Source: Anaerolineaceae bacterium (GTDB lineage: Bacteria > Chloroflexota > Anaerolineae > Promineifilales > Promineifilaceae). Taken from it: a stretch of DNA of 49,815 nucleotides. The translations under genes and the position numbers were made by a program. Below the pieces are notes generated by a model, which saw only the letters and a program-made list of their open reading frames with translations, was not told the DNA's origin and did no database searches. The DNA is taken from positions 1 through 49,815 of the forward strand of contig PABI01000069.1 of NCBI GenBank assembly GCA_002699125.1, read 5' to 3'. This document shows, in pieces, positions 31,935 through 39,705 of the stretch (within the stretch, counting starts at the first letter, position 1; each line of letters begins with the position of its first letter).

Positions 31935-34900
31935 ATGAAGCGATTTCGCACTGATTTATTGTTTTTGCTGGGCTTTTTGCTGCTGCCGCTGCTGCTGTTT
32001 GGCAGCGTGACATTGGGCGGTCAGACGATGCTGCCGGTGGACAACCTGTATCAATGGGCGCCCTGGTCGGCCTACGCTGGCGAGTTTGGCCTGACCCAGC
32101 CGCACAATCCCCTCATCAGCGATCTCATCATTCAAAATTATGCCTGGAAGCAGTTTGTGCGGGAAACTGTTTTTGCCGGCGATATTCCGCTATGGAATCC
32201 GTACCTGTTTGCCGGGGTGCCATTTCTGGCGGCGGGGCAGCATGGCGCTTACTATCCGTTTAGTCTGCTGTTCCTCATCCTGCCGCTGGCGCAGGCGTAT
32301 GGCTGGTACACGGTGAGCCAGATCTGGCTGGCGGGGGCGTTAATGTATGTGTACGGCCGTATCCTCAACCTGCGCCGCCCCTCTGCCTTCATTGCCGGAC
32401 TGGTGTTTCAGGGCGGGGCGTATCTGGTGATTAGTGCGGCCGTTTTCCCCATGATCAGCGGCGCGGTGGTGTGGTTGCCGCTGCTGTTGGCCTGTGTGGA
32501 AAAAGTAATCAGTAAACAGTATCCAGTAAAAAGTGAAAAGTTAAAAAGTTCAACATTCTGGTGGATTGGTCTCGGCGCAGTAGCGCTGGGTGTGCAGATT
32601 TTGGCCGGACACATTGAGTTTACTATTTACACTCTCCTCGTCATGGCTGCCTATGCGGCCTGGCGGCTGGGCACTTCCTGGTGGCAAACCCGCACCACCG
32701 CTCACCGCTCACTGCTCACCGATTACCGATTACTGAAAACCGGCGGTTCACTGGCAGCAATGGTCCTCCTTGGCCTGATGCTGGGGGCGGTGCAGCTGGT
32801 GCCGCTCTATGAGTTGGGGCAGGTGAACTTCCGCCAGGAATCGGCCAGCTTTGAAGAGGTGCGTGACTACGGTTTCCCAGAACGTCGGCTGTTGACGCTG
32901 GCGCTGCCCAACTTTTTTGGCAATCCCACCCACCACAGCTACACGGATGTGTTTAGCGGCGAGGAAGTGGCGCTGAGCCAAAATTATTACGGCGAACCAA
33001 AAACCAACACCGAGTGGGGCATCAAAAATTACGTTGAGGGAGCCATTTACCTGGGCATTTTGCCGCTCTTTTTGGCCGCAATAGGTGTCATTGGCGGCTG
33101 GCGGCAGCGCAAAACGCATGTCGGTTTCTTTGCCGTGCTTAGTTTTTTCTCGCTGGCGTTTATTTTTGGCACGCCGCTGTACGCCATTTTGTATTACGGC
33201 CTGCCGTTTGTAAACCAACTGCATACGCCGTTCCGCTGGGTGTTCCCGCTGTCGCTGGCGGTGGCGGTGCTGGCGGGCTTTGGCGCGGAAAGTTTGGAGA
33301 AATGGAGATTGGGAAATGGAGATTGGAGATTAGAGATTGAGAGAATCTCTAATCTCCAATCTCTAATCTCCCTGATTGCTGCTGCTGGTGGCGCTTTGTT
33401 GCTGGTGGGATTGGCGGTGTCATGGGGGATGTACGGCCGTATCCAACCCATCATCGAGCGCCTGTTCCTGGGACTGGCGGGCGCACCATCTGCCTTTGCC
33501 GATGCGACAGCATTTTACAGCTACACGTTTTGGCAGTTGCTGGCGTTGGGGCTAGTGCTGCTGGGCGTGGCAGTGGTGTTTTGGCTGAATAAAAGAGGGG
33601 GAAAACGGCCGTATTGGATTCTCGCCGCCACTTTCCTCATCGTTGTGGATGTTTTCCTCGCCAATCGTGGCTTCAATGCCAGCAACGACCCGGCGCTGCT
33701 CGACTTTAAGCCAGAGATGGTGCAGTGGCTGGAAGCCCAGCCCGGTTTTTGGCGCATCACCAGCTTTGCCCCCAACGGCGACAAACCATTCAACGCCAAT
33801 GTCGGCTGGCTGTTCGACCTGCCCGACGTGCGCGGCTACGATTCGATCATTCCCCGGCAGTACACCGAGTACGTGGCAGCAATCGAACCGCAAAACGAAC
33901 TGCCGTTCAACCGCATTCAGCCTATCGTTAACTGGGAATCGCTTAACTCACCGCTGCTGGACGTGCTGGGGGTGAAGTACGTCATCACCAGCGAGACGAT
34001 TGATCTGCCCAAGTACACCGAAGTATGGCAGGGGGAAGGGGTACGGATTTATGAGAATACGGCCGTAGCCCCCCGCGCCTACACTTTGCCAGATTCTGCC
34101 ACGATTGAAACAGATAACGCGCTGTTGGCCATGACAACACAATACGATCCACGCCAATATGTTGTGCTTGGGCTTGAAGATTGGACTAAGGATACTGAAC
34201 GGGTGCAGCTTGAGTTTAACTCGCCTGAGCCTGCTTCATATTGCCCGGCTGAAGTTGTGAGTTACAGTAACCGGGAAGTGGTGGTGAAGTCGGCCGTCAC
34301 CGAACACAGCTGGCTCATCCTGAATGACAGTTATTTTCCAGGGTGGAAGGCGTTTGTACGGCCGTTGTCTGATCCCAATGCGGAAGAAAAGGAACTTACC
34401 GTCATGCGCGTCAACGGCAACTTTCGCGGCGTTTGGCTAAACGAGGGCGAATGGCAGGTGCGTTTCCGCTACAGTCCGACGAGCTTCCAGCTGGGCGCGC
34501 TGGGCAGCTTCATGGCCGGGATCATTTTGCTCTTTGGCGCGGTGGTGTGGGGCTGGCGGCACTTTTACCGGCCCGATGATGGCCAAAGCGTTACCCGCAG
34601 CCTGGCTAAAAACAGTCTGGCCCCGATTGGCTTAAATCTATTTAACAAGTTCATCGACTTTGGTTTTGCCGCTTTTTACCTGCGCGTACTCGGTCCGGCC
34701 GGCTCCGGCAGCTTCCAGACGGCCATCGTCACTGCCGGGATTTTTGACATTGTGGCCAACTTTGGCCTGGACATCCTGCTTATTCGCGACGTGGCCAGCG
34801 ACCGGGACAAGGCGCCCAACTACCTGCTCAACACCACCGTCCTGCGCCTGGGCGCGGGCGTGATTGCCGCCCTACCCGTCGTGGCCATCATCGCCACTAC

Positions 34901-36068
34901 CAACCTGCTGGACCAGACCAACGCCCTCACCCGGCCAGAAATTTTGGCCACGGCGTTTATCATGATTGGCATGGTTTTTTCCGGCATGTCCAAAGGGGTC
35001 ACCGGCCTGTTTTACGTGCACGAAGAGGCCGAGGTGCCCAACGCGATGACAACGGTGACCACCATTCTCAAAGTGGGTTTTGGCGTGACGGCGCTGCTGC
35101 TGGGCTTTGGCTTTGTGGGGCTTGCGGCCGTTTCCATTCTCACCAACGTCATCACCCTGGTGCTGCTGCTGGCGATTGCCCTGCGCCGCTACACCCTGCG
35201 CGGCCCGTGGCAGCTCGATTGGCAGCTTCAGCGGCACATGCTGCGGGCCGGCTTCCCGCTCATGCTCATCCACCTGCTGCAAACCGTGTTTATTTCGATT
35301 GATAGCTACCTGCTGCGGGTGTTGCTGGATAACGGGCAGGAGGTGGCCGGCTGGTACAGCAGCGCCTACAAATGGTTCAATGCGCTGCAAATTGTGCCCT
35401 CGTTTTTCACCCTGGCCCTCTTCCCCATCATTTCGCGCCGCATTGGCGAATCGCTCGACGCGGCGCGGCAGATGTACGCCATGTCGCTCAAGCTGATGCT
35501 GCTCCTGGCGTTGCCTGTCGCCGCTGTAACCCACTATCTGGCGGTGCCGCTGGTGCAGCTCGTGGCCGGGGCGGAGTTTTTGCCCGCCGGGGCGATTGCC
35601 TTGCAAATTGTCATCTGGTCGATTCCGCTGGGCTGGCTGAACAGCGTGACCAACTACGTGCTCATCAGCCTGGGACTGGAGAGCCGGCAGCCACGCGCCT
35701 TTACGGTGGCGGTGTTGTTCAACATCGTCGCCAACCTCATTTTTATTCCGCGCTACAGTTACGTGGCGGCGGGTGTGACCACGATTTTGTCTGAGCTGGT
35801 GCTGCTGGTGTTGTTTGATTTTTACCTGCGGCAGCGCATGCCGGGGATAAAGTGGGGGGCGTTGTGGGGACGGCCGTTTCTCCTCACAGCAATCATGTTT
35901 GGTGGCATGTGGCTGGGTGGGCAGATCCATCTGGTCGTCGGGCTGGTCATTGGCCTGGGTATCTACCCGGCCGGACTGCTCCTCCTGGGCATTATCGGCG
36001 CGGAAGAGAAAAAAGTGCTGGGCAATATCCTGCCCGATGCCATTGCCAGCCGCCTTAAACTTGGTTAA
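31935..36068 (+). CDS. YfhO-like membrane protein fused to Wzx-type flippase
   Basis: A 1377-residue fusion. Residues 1-860 resemble YfhO: an N-terminal TM domain of about twelve helices (LPVDNLYQWAPWSAYAGEFG, PLWNPYLFAGVPFLAAGQHG) followed by an extracytoplasmic region ending NDSYFPGWKAFV and a closing TM helix (about 858-878). From about residue 890 (SLAKNSLAPIGLNLFNKFID) a complete 12-14 TM polysaccharide flippase of the Wzx/MOP type follows (FYLRVLGPAGSGSFQTAIVT, DSYLLRVLLDNGQEVAGWYS). YfhO proteins are implicated in glycosylation of cell-wall polymers; Wzx proteins flip lipid-linked glycans. Joining them suggests coupled modification and export. Three dispersed repeats read through in frame in the first part. 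Confidence 0.85.
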   Translation: MKRFRTDLLFLLGFLLLPLLLFGSVTLGGQTMLPVDNLYQWAPWSAYAGEFGLTQPHNPLISDLIIQNYAWKQFVRETVFAGDIPLWNPYLFAGVPFLAAGQHGAYYPFSLLFLILPLAQAYGWYTVSQIWLAGALMYVYGRILNLRRPSAFIAGLVFQGGAYLVISAAVFPMISGAVVWLPLLLACVEKVISKQYPVKSEKLKSSTFWWIGLGAVALGVQILAGHIEFTIYTLLVMAAYAAWRLGTSWWQTRTTAHRSLLTDYRLLKTGGSLAAMVLLGLMLGAVQLVPLYELGQVNFRQESASFEEVRDYGFPERRLLTLALPNFFGNPTHHSYTDVFSGEEVALSQNYYGEPKTNTEWGIKNYVEGAIYLGILPLFLAAIGVIGGWRQRKTHVGFFAVLSFFSLAFIFGTPLYAILYYGLPFVNQLHTPFRWVFPLSLAVAVLAGFGAESLEKWRLGNGDWRLEIERISNLQSLISLIAAAGGALLLVGLAVSWGMYGRIQPIIERLFLGLAGAPSAFADATAFYSYTFWQLLALGLVLLGVAVVFWLNKRGGKRPYWILAATFLIVVDVFLANRGFNASNDPALLDFKPEMVQWLEAQPGFWRITSFAPNGDKPFNANVGWLFDLPDVRGYDSIIPRQYTEYVAAIEPQNELPFNRIQPIVNWESLNSPLLDVLGVKYVITSETIDLPKYTEVWQGEGVRIYENTAVAPRAYTLPDSATIETDNALLAMTTQYDPRQYVVLGLEDWTKDTERVQLEFNSPEPASYCPAEVVSYSNREVVVKSAVTEHSWLILNDSYFPGWKAFVRPLSDPNAEEKELTVMRVNGNFRGVWLNEGEWQVRFRYSPTSFQLGALGSFMAGIILLFGAVVWGWRHFYRPDDGQSVTRSLAKNSLAPIGLNLFNKFIDFGFAAFYLRVLGPAGSGSFQTAIVTAGIFDIVANFGLDILLIRDVASDRDKAPNYLLNTTVLRLGAGVIAALPVVAIIATTNLLDQTNALTRPEILATAFIMIGMVFSGMSKGVTGLFYVHEEAEVPNAMTTVTTILKVGFGVTALLLGFGFVGLAAVSILTNVITLVLLLAIALRRYTLRGPWQLDWQLQRHMLRAGFPLMLIHLLQTVFISIDSYLLRVLLDNGQEVAGWYSSAYKWFNALQIVPSFFTLALFPIISRRIGESLDAARQMYAMSLKLMLLLALPVAAVTHYLAVPLVQLVAGAEFLPAGAIALQIVIWSIPLGWLNSVTNYVLISLGLESRQPRAFTVAVLFNIVANLIFIPRYSYVAAGVTTILSELVLLVLFDFYLRQRMPGIKWGALWGRPFLLTAIMFGGMWLGGQIHLVVGLVIGLGIYPAGLLLLGIIGAEEKKVLGNILPDAIASRLKLG
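32500..32555 (+). repeat. In-frame repeat 1 within the YfhO-Wzx gene
   Basis: A/T-rich tract containing GTAAAAAGTGAAAAGTTAAA, nearly identical to part of the intergenic palindrome at 38159-38226. It encodes a hydrophilic loop, VISKQYPVKSEKLKSS, between two TM helices. Confidence 0.7.
32693..32742 (+). repeat. In-frame repeat 2 within the YfhO-Wzx gene
   Basis: ACCGCTCACTGCTCACCGAT followed by TACCGATTACTG, of the same type as the intergenic tract at 7676-7735. It encodes TTAHRSLLTDYRLLKTGG in a loop between TM segments. Confidence 0.65.
33299..33371 (+). repeat. In-frame repeat 3 within the YfhO-Wzx gene
   Basis: Perfect 20-bp inverted repeat (33319-33338 and 33344-33363, arm GAGATTGGAGATTAGAGATT) with a 5-nt loop, flanked by more GGAGATT and AATCTCC units. 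It encodes EKWRLGNGDWRLEIERISNL then QSLISLI between TM helices. Related in style to 9111-9172. Confidence 0.85.
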
Positions 36069-36133
36069 AGAATAGGACGCAGATTGATCTGATTTGCCTG
36101 ATTGAAAAAGTTGAGAATTGTGCCAAAAAGAGG

Positions 36134-36166
36134 AGAGCTCCGGGGGAGGGGGTCCCGGAGCTCTTT
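36134..36166. terminator. Bidirectional terminator between YfhO-Wzx and acyl-CoA dehydrogenase
   Basis: Perfect 11-bp stem AGAGCTCCGGG/CCCGGAGCTCT around a G-rich 9-nt loop. On the minus strand it is followed by CCTCTTTTT, on the plus strand by TTAATAAA. It separates convergent genes. Confidence 0.8.
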
Positions 36167-36253
36167 AATAAAAGGAGAAAAAGTTGTGTGTCCTTGCGTG
36201 CTTTTTATTATACGGATGTCAACTAGGCCGTAAATGGGACAATGGCACTATAT

Positions 36254-37408
36254 TTATTTGCGGAACAGCTCGCGCACGATGATTTCCCGCTGGATCTGGC
36301 TGGTGCCTTCGTAAATCTGGTAAATCTTGGCGTCGCGCATCAGCTTTTCTACGGGATATTCGGACATGTAGCCATAGCCGCCAAAGACCTGAACGGCGTC
36401 GGTGGCGATCTTCATCGCCTTGTCAGCGGCATAGGCTTTGCCAAAGGCGGAGCTTAGCGTATTGTTTTCCCCGGCGTCCACGGCCCAGGCAGATTTCCAC
36501 ACAAGCAGTCGAGCCGCTTCTACCTCCATCGCCATATCGGCCACCATGTGGCCAATGACCTGGTGTTTCCAGATGGGTTGGCCCTTCACCACGCGCTCTT
36601 TGGCGTAGCGGATCGCTTCGTCCAGGGCCCGTTGGGCCACACCCACAGCCCCGGCTGATGTAGGCGGACGGCTGCGGTCGAACACTTTCATGGCGATGAG
36701 GAACCCTTTGCCTTCTTCGCCCAGCAGGTGGCTGGCCGGTACTTTTACGTTGTCGAAGATAACTTCGGCCGTATCGGAAGCATGCTGGCCCATCTTGTTG
36801 AATGGTTTGCCCACGCTCACACCTTCCCAGTCGCGATCAACTACAAAGCAGCTCATGCCGTTGTACCGTTGTTCAATGTCAGTGTAGGCAAAGACAGTGA
36901 AGAAGTTGGCCACTGTGGCCCCGGTGATGAAGGTTTTGGAGCCATTGAGGACGTAATGGTCGCCGTCTTTGCGGGCGGTGGTTTTGATGCCGGCCACGTC
37001 GGAACCGGCTTCCGGCTCGGTGAGACAGTAGCTGGCCATTTGCCCATCGGCTAAACGGCCGCAATACGCTTTCTTCTGCTCTTCATTGCCGGCGATGAGG
37101 ACAGGCAGGATGGCCAGGCCGTTGACGCCCATGGCGGTGCTCATGCCGGAGCAGCCCCAGGCGAGTTCTTCCGACACCATGCATTCCTCAAACAGGCTCA
37201 GGCCCAGGCCGCCGTACTCTTCCGGCACGTTGAGCGTGGTGAAGCCCAACTCCTGTGCTTTTTTAATGATGGGCCAGGGATATTCATGGGTCTGGTCATA
37301 ATGTTCCGCAGCCGGGGCCATTTCGTTGCGGGCGAAATCGCGGGCCAGCTGCTGAATCATCTTTTGCTCATCGTTGAGGGAAAAGTTGACTGTGCTGTTG
37401 TTGCTCAT
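36254..37408 (-). CDS. Acyl-CoA dehydrogenase
   Basis: A 384-residue FAD-dependent acyl-CoA dehydrogenase introducing the alpha-beta double bond in fatty or branched acyl-CoA oxidation. LTEPEAGSDVAGIKTTA and GSKTFITGATVANFF are the FAD/substrate signature regions; the catalytic base is Glu367 in IYEGTSQIQREII. Length fits the short/medium/branched-chain group; the exact substrate cannot be read from sequence. SD AAAGGAG precedes the ATG. It follows the PRC-barrel gene by 76 nt on the same strand and may share its promoter. Confidence 0.93.
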   Translation of the reverse strand: MSNNSTVNFSLNDEQKMIQQLARDFARNEMAPAAEHYDQTHEYPWPIIKKAQELGFTTLNVPEEYGGLGLSLFEECMVSEELAWGCSGMSTAMGVNGLAILPVLIAGNEEQKKAYCGRLADGQMASYCLTEPEAGSDVAGIKTTARKDGDHYVLNGSKTFITGATVANFFTVFAYTDIEQRYNGMSCFVVDRDWEGVSVGKPFNKMGQHASDTAEVIFDNVKVPASHLLGEEGKGFLIAMKVFDRSRPPTSAGAVGVAQRALDEAIRYAKERVVKGQPIWKHQVIGHMVADMAMEVEAARLLVWKSAWAVDAGENNTLSSAFGKAYAADKAMKIATDAVQVFGGYGYMSEYPVEKLMRDAKIYQIYEGTSQIQREIIVRELFRK

Positions 37409-37428
37409 TGTTTAGCTCCTTTCGTTTT

Positions 37429-37462
37429 ATCCACAGATTACGCAGATTGCGCAGATTTTTGA
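37429..37462 (+). repeat. CGCAGATT-family repeat
   Basis: TTATCCACAGATTACGCAGA then TTGCGCAGATTTTT, between the PRC-barrel and acyl-CoA dehydrogenase genes. Confidence 0.7.
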
Positions 37463-37484
37463 TGAGTTGGTGAGGCTATTCGGT

Positions 37485-38120
37485 TTATTCTTCTTCGTTT
37501 TCAATTTCAGTCGTTGGCTCGCCGGTTTCTGGTTCTGCGGCAGGTGCAGCGGGTTCGGCCGTTTCTTCCGGTGTTTGCGGCAGGGCTGAGGGAGGCGGTT
37601 CGACAGGGGCGGCCTGGGCGGCGTCCGGGTTTTCGGCACGGGTGAGGTCAATGGTCATGACGCCATCTTCGCCACCGGTATCGATAACGGCCGTTCGCGG
37701 AATGGTCCCATTTTTCTCAATCGGGCCTTCTACGTAGACGCGGGAGAGGGCAAAGCCGGTGATGTTCCCCTGTTCGCCCAAAATAATGTCGCCAATGGAA
37801 GCCACCTTGGTGCCGCCGGGCGTATCCACTTCCCGCTTGCTCAGCTTGCTCAGGCGCACCCAGGCGACACTTTCGGGCAGATCGTTTTCCTCGGCAACGA
37901 CGTCGCTGGTGCGCACCAGAATGGCATCGATGCCAAAAACGACCACATCGGCGCGGGTGATGAGGAAATGTTTTCGCTTAATAATCCCTTCGGAGCCGAG
38001 ATAAATGCCGGTAATGTCCATGAGGTCGCTGTCGATGTAAATATCTTTGGCGTTGCCTAGAGAACGGCCGTCGGTCACACTGATAATCTGTTTGTTGACT
38101 AAATCTTTGCCTAAGCGCAT
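37485..38120 (-). CDS. PRC-barrel domain protein
   Basis: A 211-residue protein with two PRC-barrel beta domains: GKDLVNKQIISVTDGRSLGN (from residue 3) and, from about residue 92, VRLSKLSKREVDTPGGTKVA followed by SIGDIILGEQGNITGFALSR. Each has the usual lead of a barrel with a G-x-x-x-G-x-V/I-xD/G pattern. The last 50 residues are a low-complexity Pro/Glu/Ala/Thr tail. PRC barrels bind partner proteins or RNA in varied processes (photosynthetic complexes, RimM), so no specific role is assigned. SD AAAGGGG. A good promoter lies upstream, with a palindromic repeat within the leader. Confidence 0.82.
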   Translation of the reverse strand: MRLGKDLVNKQIISVTDGRSLGNAKDIYIDSDLMDITGIYLGSEGIIKRKHFLITRADVVVFGIDAILVRTSDVVAEENDLPESVAWVRLSKLSKREVDTPGGTKVASIGDIILGEQGNITGFALSRVYVEGPIEKNGTIPRTAVIDTGGEDGVMTIDLTRAENPDAAQAAPVEPPPSALPQTPEETAEPAAPAAEPETGEPTTEIENEEE

Positions 38121-38158
38121 GAGGTTGCCCCTTTCTTCTTCTTGTGGTTGGTGTGCGA

Positions 38159-38226
38159 GTAAAAAAGTAAAAAGTGAAAAGTAAAAAGTGGGCTACTTTT
38201 TACTTATTACTTTTCACTTATCACTG
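38159..38226. repeat. A/T-rich palindromic repeat (AAAAAGTGAAAAGT type)
   Basis: Tandem units of GTAAAAAGTGAAAAGTAAAA form the left arm and ACTTTTTACTT...TTACTTTTCACTT the right arm, around GGGCT, with a 4-nt insertion breaking perfect symmetry. It lies in the transcribed leader of the PRC-barrel gene. A partial copy is inside the YfhO-Wzx gene at 32500-32555. Confidence 0.75.
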
Positions 38227-38233
38227 GCTTCAT

Positions 38234-38246
38234 GACGCATTGCGTC
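38234..38246. promoter_or_regulatory. Operator-like palindrome near the PRC promoter
   Basis: GACGCA-T-TGCGTC, located at or just after the predicted minus-strand transcription start. Confidence 0.35.
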
Positions 38247-38254
38247 TTTAAGAG

Positions 38255-38283
38255 ATTATAGTGCGAGAGTGGGTTGGGGTAAA
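38255..38283 (-). promoter_or_regulatory. Promoter of the PRC-barrel gene
   Basis: Minus-strand TTTACC (38278-38283), 17-nt spacer, TATAAT (38255-38260). Confidence 0.65.
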
Positions 38284-38322
38284 GTGGCGATTTTTGCGGT
38301 AGGGGAACGGCCGTTTTGCGTT

Positions 38323-38328
38323 TATAAT
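38323..38328 (+). promoter_or_regulatory. -10 box of the BAAT-like lipoprotein operon
   Basis: TATAAT 28 nt before the ATG. No good -35 box is spaced correctly; an ACGGCCGT palindrome occupies 38307-38314, within the expected promoter spacer. Confidence 0.45.
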
Positions 38329-38355
38329 CGAATTATTGCCAAAAGGATCTGTGCC

Positions 38356-39705
38356 ATGATGAAAAGAGCGCTGGTTCTGCTGTTTTTGCTGACTGCTATT
38401 ATCTTTGTGGGGTTTGGCTGTGACGATTCCAACAACATGCCAGAGGCAGCAGCAACAATGACAGTTGTCCCGATAACAGTAATAGAGGCTACGGCCGCTC
38501 CCCAACCCACAGTTCCCGCCGAGCCAATCATCCTGGCTGAACCCGCCGCCGCTTTAGCTGACGAATCTGTTGTGATTCAGGTGCTGGGTCTTGAGCCAGG
38601 GCAAACTGTCACGCTGCGGGCTTCCCTGCGGGATGATTACGATCGTCGCTGGGAATCTGAAGCCACCTTTGTGGCCGATAACGCAGGCGTGGTGGATGTT
38701 GCCACGCAAGCACCAATGAGCGGTACGTACACAGACATTGACGCCATGGGCTTGCTCTGGTCGATGGTGCCAAAGACCGTCGCCGGTTCCGCATTTTTTA
38801 GCCTGGAAACGTCCCAGGTTGTTGTTACTTTAATGGCCGAAAGTGACGGCGAAACAATTGGCACCGCATACCTACGGCGTTTGCGACTGGGTGAAGGCGT
38901 GTCAACGAAAAACGTGGCGGAAAATGGTTTGGTCGGTATCTTTTATGAGCCTGAGGCCGATGAACCTGTACCAACGCTTATTGTATTAAGTGGATCAGAT
39001 GGTGGGATGGACACTCCCAAAGCCGCCATGTTGGCCTCTCATGGGTATGCGACGTTGGCGCTAGATTATTTTGGCAATGAGCCGCTCCCGCTAAGCTTAA
39101 CTGAGGTGCCGCTGGAATATTTTGCAACGGCCGTATCCTGGCTCAAAACCCAAGAAATCGTTGACGACACAAAAATTGGCGTGGTTGGCACATCGCGGGG
39201 TGGAGAACTGGCCTTGCTCCTGGGGTCAACATACCCTGAACTGTTTCAAGTGGTGGTTGGGTACGTTGCTAGCGGCTTGGTCAACGGCAATATCAGCAGG
39301 GACGGCGTGGGTGAAAAGGCGGCATGGACAATCGGTGGGGAGCCTGTTCCATTTAATGTTGGGTTTAATCGTGAAGAAGCCACGATTCCAGTGGAAAAGA
39401 TTCAGGCTCCCGTCTTACTCATTTCCGGCAAGAGTGATCTGCTGTGGCCCTCAACTGCTTGGTCCGAAATTGCCATCAACCGGCTGGCGGCGCACAATCA
39501 TCCTTACCCGTATGAGCATTTGGCCTATGAGGGGGCCGGGCACTGGATTGGCGTGCCGCACTGGCCCACGACTGGTCGAGATTCAATTACGCACCCGGTA
39601 ACCGGTGGCAAAATTTGGTTTGGCGGCACGGCCGTAGCCGATGCCTTTGCCAGCGCCGATGCCTGGAATCAACTGCTCACTTTTCTTGAGGCAAATTTCA
39701 GATGA
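38356..39705 (+). CDS. BAAT/acyl-CoA thioesterase-like lipoprotein hydrolase
   Basis: A 449-residue alpha/beta hydrolase. The signal peptide ends in a lipobox near FVGFGCDD (Cys about 22), followed by a Pro/Ala-rich spacer. Residues about 70-190 are the BAAT N-terminal-like beta domain (VLGLEPGQTVTLRASLRDDY). Residues 200-449 are the hydrolase: nucleophile Ser280 in GTSRGGELA and His396 in GAGHWIGVPHW. In BAAT/ACOT relatives the nucleophile is Cys or Ser and the substrates are acyl-CoAs; a surface lipoprotein would more likely act on other esters or amides. Start at 38356 from the signal peptide; the longer frame from 38269 crosses the promoter. It overlaps the next gene by 4 nt. Confidence 0.82.
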   Translation: MMKRALVLLFLLTAIIFVGFGCDDSNNMPEAAATMTVVPITVIEATAAPQPTVPAEPIILAEPAAALADESVVIQVLGLEPGQTVTLRASLRDDYDRRWESEATFVADNAGVVDVATQAPMSGTYTDIDAMGLLWSMVPKTVAGSAFFSLETSQVVVTLMAESDGETIGTAYLRRLRLGEGVSTKNVAENGLVGIFYEPEADEPVPTLIVLSGSDGGMDTPKAAMLASHGYATLALDYFGNEPLPLSLTEVPLEYFATAVSWLKTQEIVDDTKIGVVGTSRGGELALLLGSTYPELFQVVVGYVASGLVNGNISRDGVGEKAAWTIGGEPVPFNVGFNREEATIPVEKIQAPVLLISGKSDLLWPSTAWSEIAINRLAAHNHPYPYEHLAYEGAGHWIGVPHWPTTGRDSITHPVTGGKIWFGGTAVADAFASADAWNQLLTFLEANFR

